The position numbers and the translations under genes are program-made. From Actinomycetales bacterium UBA1383 (GTDB lineage Bacteria; Actinomycetota; Actinomycetes; Actinomycetales; Actinomycetaceae), in contig DBQX01000031.1 of assembly GCA_002305415.1 (NCBI GenBank), positions 34,889 to 42,747 of the forward strand: a DNA stretch of 7,859 nucleotides, written 5' to 3'. Positions 5,182 through 7,859 of the stretch are shown here, piece by piece. The notes beneath the pieces are model-generated. The model did no database searches, was not told the origin of the DNA, and worked only from the letters and a program-made list of their open reading frames with translations. Numbering within the stretch: position 1 is the stretch's first letter; each line of letters opens with the position of its first letter.

Positions 5182-5203
5182 CTCCGCCGCTGTTGCGGCG
5201 GAG
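5182..5203. other. Perfect hairpin in the divergent intergenic region
   Basis: CTCCGCCGC (5182-5190) and GCGGCGGAG (5195-5203) form a 9-bp stem with loop TGTT. It lies 69 nt from the hendecad-protein start and 81 nt from the cyclophilin start. It could be an operator, a transcript 5' structure or a separator between the two divergent promoters. No T-run follows on either strand. Confidence 0.5.
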
Positions 5204-5272
5204 CGATACGTGCCGCTGCGCTCTCAGCGAAGCCAGGAGGGCCCCCGCGCGAGCCGCGACGCCTGTCCGTGC

Positions 5273-5278
5273 CACACT
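5273..5278 (+). promoter_or_regulatory. -10 box for leaderless cyclophilin transcript
   Basis: CACACT (5273-5278) ends 6 nt before the ATG at 5285, and no ribosome binding site is present between them. The context GCCACACTGGTGCCATG closely resembles that of the DUF1206 gene (GCCACAGTGGGTCCATG). No clear -35 is seen. Confidence 0.45.
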
Positions 5279-5284
5279 GGTGCC

Positions 5285-5806
5285 ATGAAGGCCACCCTGC
5301 ACACCTCCCGTGGCGACATCGTCGTCGAGCTGTTCCCCAACCACGCGCCGAAGACGGTTGCCAACTTCGTCGAACTCGCCTCCGGAGGGCGCGAGTGGAC
5401 CGACCCGCGCACCGGGAGCCGCACGACGGCGCCGCTCTACGACGGCGTCGTCTTCCACCGTGTGATCCCCGGCTTCATGATCCAGGGTGGCGACCCGCTC
5501 GGCACCGGCACCGGCGGTCCCGGCTACACCTTCGACGACGAGATCCACCCCGAGCTCGACTTCCGTGAGCCCTACAAGCTGGCGATGGCGAACGCCGGCA
5601 AGCGTGGCGGCCGTGGCACCAACGGCTCGCAGTTCTTCATCACCGTCGCGCCGACCACGTGGCTGCAGGGGAAGCACACGATCTTCGGCGAGGTCACGGA
5701 CCCCGCTTCCCGCGCCGTCGTCGACGCGATCGCGGCGACGCCGACGGGCCGGAACGACCGCCCGGTGACTGACGTCGTCATCACCTCGGTGACCGTCGAG
5801 GAGTAA
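5285..5806 (+). CDS. ppiA: Cyclophilin-type peptidyl-prolyl cis-trans isomerase
   Basis: 173 residues, cytoplasmic, without signal peptide or membrane helix. It catalyses cis-trans isomerisation of X-Pro bonds during folding. Cyclophilin landmarks are all present in order: the N-terminal strands MKATLHTSRGDIVVELFP, APKTVANFVELA (21-32), FHRVIPGFMIQGGDP (57-71) with active-site R59, F64, M65 and Q67, GTNGSQFFIT (111-120) with F117, and WLQGKHTIFGEV (126-137) with W126 and H131. The length is that of a single-domain bacterial cyclophilin. An insertion at 34-50 (GGREWTDPRTGSRTTAP) is typical of the actinobacterial PpiA group. The start is ATG 5285, 6 nt after a -10-like box, probably leaderless. 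The rhomboid gene follows 4 nt after the stop. Position downstream of tRNA-Ala matches ppiA (Rv0009) in M. tuberculosis, although here other genes intervene. Confidence 0.95.
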   Translation: MKATLHTSRGDIVVELFPNHAPKTVANFVELASGGREWTDPRTGSRTTAPLYDGVVFHRVIPGFMIQGGDPLGTGTGGPGYTFDDEIHPELDFREPYKLAMANAGKRGGRGTNGSQFFITVAPTTWLQGKHTIFGEVTDPASRAVVDAIAATPTGRNDRPVTDVVITSVTVEE

Positions 5807-5810
5807 CCCC

Positions 5811-6650
5811 GTGACCTGGGGCGAGCCTGGGCCCGAAGGCCCGCCGACCTGTCCGCGCCACCCGGGCGTCGTGAGCTACGTCCGCTGCCAGCGGTGTGGC
5901 AGGCCCACCTGCCCCGCGTGCCAGCGCCCGGCGGCGGTCGGGATCCAGTGCGTGGACTGCGTCGCCGAGGCGGCCCGCGCGCGACGAGGCGCGACGACGA
6001 TCGCCGGGGGCCGCCCCGTCACGGGCCGCCCCACGGCCACGATCACGTTGATCGGCCTGTGCGTCGTTGCGTTCGGAGGCCAGCTCGTGATCCCCGGATT
6101 CACGGGCGACTGGATCTTCGCCCCGTCGATCGGCCAGGTGGAGCCGTGGCGGTTCCTCACCACGGCCTTCCTCCACGGCGGGCTGTTGCACCTCGCGGTG
6201 AACATGTACGCCCTCTGGATCGTGGGACCCACCCTGGAGCGCGTGCTGGGTCGCTGGCGTTACGTCGCGCTCTACCTGATCGCCGCCCTCGGGGGATCTG
6301 TCGCCGTGCTGCTCCTCGCGTCGCCGACCGGTGGGTCGTGGAACGTCGGGACGGTGGGCGCGTCGGGGGCGGTCTTCGGGCTGTTCGGCGCGCTCGGCCT
6401 GACCATGCGGCGGCTCAAACGCAGTGACTCCCAGATCGTCCTGCTGATCGTCATCAACTTCGTGCTCGGCTTCGTGATCGCGAACGTCTCGTGGCAGGCC
6501 CACCTGGGTGGGCTCGTGACCGGAAGTGCGCTGGCGGCCGCCTACCTCTTCGCCCCAAGGCACAGCCGTACGCCGGTTGCCGTGGCCATCACCGTTGTGG
6601 TCCCGCTCTTGCTCATCGTTCTCGCGATGCTGAAGTACGCGGCAGTGTGA
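5811..6650 (+). CDS. Rhomboid family intramembrane serine protease with N-terminal Cys-rich domain
   Basis: 279 residues. The GTG start at 5811 has GAGGAG (5798-5803), embedded in the end of the cyclophilin gene, 7 nt upstream, so the two are co-transcribed and probably coupled. Residues 14-50 hold C14, H17, C26, C29, C34, C37, C47 and C50, a B-box-like arrangement expected to bind zinc in the cytoplasm. The membrane domain begins near 76. Catalytic features are the HLAVN motif (H127, N131), the nucleophile S185 in GASG (183-186) with G190, and H231 in AHLGG. There are about seven helices, the last (254-274) after the core. The enzyme should cleave membrane-protein helices; its substrate is unknown. 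Zinc-finger rhomboids beside ppiA are common in actinobacteria. All catalytic residues are present, so it is likely active. Confidence 0.94.
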   Translation: MTWGEPGPEGPPTCPRHPGVVSYVRCQRCGRPTCPACQRPAAVGIQCVDCVAEAARARRGATTIAGGRPVTGRPTATITLIGLCVVAFGGQLVIPGFTGDWIFAPSIGQVEPWRFLTTAFLHGGLLHLAVNMYALWIVGPTLERVLGRWRYVALYLIAALGGSVAVLLLASPTGGSWNVGTVGASGAVFGLFGALGLTMRRLKRSDSQIVLLIVINFVLGFVIANVSWQAHLGGLVTGSALAAAYLFAPRHSRTPVAVAITVVVPLLLIVLAMLKYAAV

Positions 6651-6698
6651 GCGGGCTGGGAGCGATTTGTGAATGTGATGTGAACTACACTCCTGTGG

Positions 6699-6740
6699 TT
6701 ATCCCCGGAGTTACCCACACCTGTGAACAACAGGGGTGTG
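6699..6740. promoter_or_regulatory. Cluster of three DnaA-box-like 9-mers with an inverted repeat
   Basis: TTATCCCCG (6699-6707, 7 of 9 to TTATCCACA), TTACCCACA (6711-6719, 8 of 9) and, on the minus strand, TTGTTCACA (6730 to 6722, 8 of 9 to TTGTCCACA) are spaced 11-12 nt apart. The right part forms an imperfect hairpin, CACACCTGT (6716-6724) with ACAGGGGTGTG (6730-6740). Three imperfect boxes are too few for an origin; a DnaA-binding or regulatory cluster is possible. Confidence 0.4.
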
Positions 6741-6927
6741 ATTCGCCTGCGACCCGCCTGACCGCCTCGCCAGCCTTGAGGTGGGGTTGTTGGCGATGAT
6801 TACACGGTGCCGGACTGTTCGGCCGCGGGTGGCGAGTTGGCCGGCGACGTCCTGGTCGGTGGAGGAGACCCGGCGTACCCGATCCGTGCTCCGGTGCGTG
6901 GCGTCACGTCTGGAGTCTCGCACGGAT

Positions 6928-7024
6928 GTGTTGCAAAAGCCCGAAAACACACTTGGTGCAATAGGGGAAACGCCTGGTGGTGGGGTGTGGCGTTGGGGTG
7001 TGCCCCAGCGCCCTTGTGCAACAC
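6928..7024. repeat. Nested inverted repeats: 12-bp outer arms around a 10-bp hairpin
   Basis: Outer arms GTGTTGCAAAAG (6928-6939) and CTTGTGCAACAC (7013-7024) match as inverted repeats at 11 of 12 positions. Directly inside the right arm lies a 10-bp stem, GGCGTTGGGG (6989-6998) with CCCCAGCGCC (7003-7012) around TGTG, with one G-U pair. A third GTGCAA core is at 6957-6962. TGGGGTGTG occurs twice (6981-6989, 6994-7002). This could be a structured RNA, a terminator or the remains of a small element. Confidence 0.6.
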
Positions 7025-7217
7025 CTACAACGGGGCGACGGCGCCCGTGGAGGACGCGGCCGTGAACCCACACGTAGCAGCCTGTGAGCCGGCTGTCAGC
7101 ACGCGACCCAGCTGCGGACGTGTCTGCTCCAGCGGGCGGGCTGGCGAGATCTGTGTGTGGAGGGATCTTACAGGGTCCTGTCGCGCGGGGTACCACCCAT
7201 CATGGAGACTGGGGCTT

Positions 7218-7760
7218 ATGACCGGTCTTGACGTTCCGGGGGATGTCGGCGCGTTGGTGTGCGGCGCGTTGAACCCTGTCCTTGAGCCTCGCGGCTTTGC
7301 CTCTGGCCAGGTCGGTTCGCGCGGGGACGAGGTCGGTGTCGTGTTCTGTTCCCCAGGTTCGGAGTTCCGTGCGCGTTTTGGGAGCCTGGACGGTGAGGAC
7401 GCGGATGGTTCCGAGGCGCCGTTCTGCGTCGACGTCAACGTCTACGTCCGGGCAGGCCGGCTCGACGAGGTGCGCCTGGATGGCACCGGACTGGGCGAAC
7501 TCCTGGAACGCGTCGGACGCCCGGACCTTGCTCCCGAGGGTGCCGGACTTGACCGGCCCGCCTATCCCGGGAGCGCGGCCGGTGGTTTCGCGTTCGCGAC
7601 GCTGGTGGCCGTCGATGGCGGCGCGGAGTCCGTCCCGGTAGCGGTGGTGACCAGTTCGACCGGCCCGCTCTGTGAGATGCCACTCGGGGCGGCCCTTGCC
7701 CGGGCTGCGGTCCTTCTCGATGCCGTCTTCACCGCAGCCGAGCGTCCCACGGCCACGTGA
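7218..7760 (+). CDS. Unrecognised 180-aa protein
   Basis: I do not recognise this family. The ATG at 7218 is chosen because the coding pattern begins there. GAGACT lies 7 nt upstream as a possible leaderless -10 box; alternatively GGAG at 7204-7207 could serve as a distant ribosome binding site. The protein is soluble and acidic, with no signal peptide or membrane helix. An N-terminal helix (9-25, VGALVCGALNPVLEPRG) is followed by likely strands (39-45 VGVVFCS, 69-78 FCVDVNVYVR, 84-88 EVRLD), a helix at 91-100 and a hydrophobic C-terminal helix (157-173). There are four Cys residues: 15, 44, 70 and 152. The LNPVLEPRGF start faintly recalls DUF4304-like proteins, but I would not assign it. Codons end in T more often than in neighbours (GGT, CGT, CTT, TTT), suggesting acquired DNA. 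It converges on the partial gene at 7797. Confidence 0.72.
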   Translation: MTGLDVPGDVGALVCGALNPVLEPRGFASGQVGSRGDEVGVVFCSPGSEFRARFGSLDGEDADGSEAPFCVDVNVYVRAGRLDEVRLDGTGLGELLERVGRPDLAPEGAGLDRPAYPGSAAGGFAFATLVAVDGGAESVPVAVVTSSTGPLCEMPLGAALARAAVLLDAVFTAAERPTAT

Positions 7761-7796
7761 CTCGGCTGGGGTGAACGAGGTGGGGGGTGGGGCGGG

Positions 7797-7859
7797 TCAC
7801 GCGATCTGGAAGGTGTCGTCGCCGACTTGGACGATGAGTCGGAGGTGGCCGCCGAGTGC
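7797..7859 (-). CDS. C-terminal end of a gene, possibly an XRE-type HTH regulator (partial)
   Basis: Only the last 20 codons are in the window, read leftward from the right edge to a TGA at 7799-7797. The peptide is ALGGHLRLIVQVGDDTFQIA. Many XRE helix-turn-helix regulators and HigA-like antitoxins end with A-L-G-x-x-L-R-h-h-V-x-V-G-D and a short tail, so this is the likeliest reading. The DNA-binding part lies outside, so the call is weak. It converges on the 180-aa gene with a 36-nt gap and no obvious terminator. Confidence 0.45.
   Translation of the reverse strand, partial: ALGGHLRLIVQVGDDTFQIA

Larger units (their letters stand above)
6651..7217. other. Gene-free stretch with origin-like 9-mers and nested inverted repeats
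   Basis: 567 bp with no convincing gene. Open frames here have neither start signals nor the codon bias of neighbours. It contains an orphan -10-like TACACT (6686-6691), a cluster of DnaA-box-like 9-mers (6699-6730) and a nested hairpin (6928-7024). A small stem GGGCG/CGCCC lies at 7033-7046. No tRNA is visible. In related genomes a crgA-type cell-division gene usually lies downstream of the rhomboid; none is found in this window. Confidence 0.6.

Noticed and set aside
6699..6740. A full replication origin
   Set aside because: Only three imperfect boxes and no AT-rich unwinding region. In gyrA-side order the true origin is expected on the other side, near dnaA/dnaN.
6711..7196. 161-codon minus-strand frame in the gene-free stretch
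   Set aside because: Arg/Ser/Thr-rich product without conserved pattern, no ribosome binding site and no codon bias.
7202..7217. ATG at 7202 as start of the 180-aa gene
   Set aside because: It is out of frame with the coding sequence that begins at 7218.

Overview
The window is high-GC DNA with strong G/C preference at third codon positions, short spacers, GTG starts and several probable leaderless genes. This, with a run of actinobacterial families (DUF3566, DLW-39, DUF1206, a cyclophilin next to a rhomboid), points to an Actinomycetota chromosome. The order DUF3566 - tRNA-Ile - DLW-39 - tRNA-Ala - ... - cyclophilin matches the block downstream of gyrB/gyrA near the replication origin (in Mycobacterium tuberculosis Rv0007, ileT, alaT, Rv0009/ppiA). 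I cannot name the genus.

Layout. (1) 1-802: the 3' end of a DUF3566 membrane-protein gene, a hairpin, tRNA-Ile(GAU), a 50-codon DLW-39 gene, and tRNA-Ala(UGC). (2) 842-2991: a six-helix DUF1206 membrane protein on +, convergent with and overlapping a translationally coupled pair of PAP2-type lipid phosphatase genes on -. (3) 3138-3848: a 93-aa DUF6457-like protein with its own promoter and hairpin terminator, then an Hsp15/RqcP-like S4 RNA-binding protein. (4) 3895-5112 (-): a 405-aa single-pass membrane protein built almost wholly of 11-residue helical repeats on both sides of its membrane segment. This is the most distinctive gene here. (5) 5285-6650: a two-gene operon, cyclophilin-type peptidyl-prolyl isomerase and a rhomboid protease carrying an N-terminal Cys-rich zinc-binding segment. 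(6) 6651-7859: synteny breaks down. A 567-bp gene-free stretch holds a cluster of DnaA-box-like 9-mers and a nested inverted-repeat hairpin. An unrecognised 180-aa protein with looser codon use follows, then the 3' end of a convergent gene that may be an XRE-type regulator.

How the parts relate. The first segment and the cyclophilin-rhomboid pair are conserved housekeeping context (translation, envelope, protein folding and quality control). The S4 protein fits ribosome rescue. Most of the middle is envelope biology: DUF1206, two PAP2 phosphatases, the hendecad protein and the rhomboid. No defence system, CRISPR array, insertion sequence or intact mobile element is visible. The right end looks like acquired or rearranged DNA inserted beside the conserved block.
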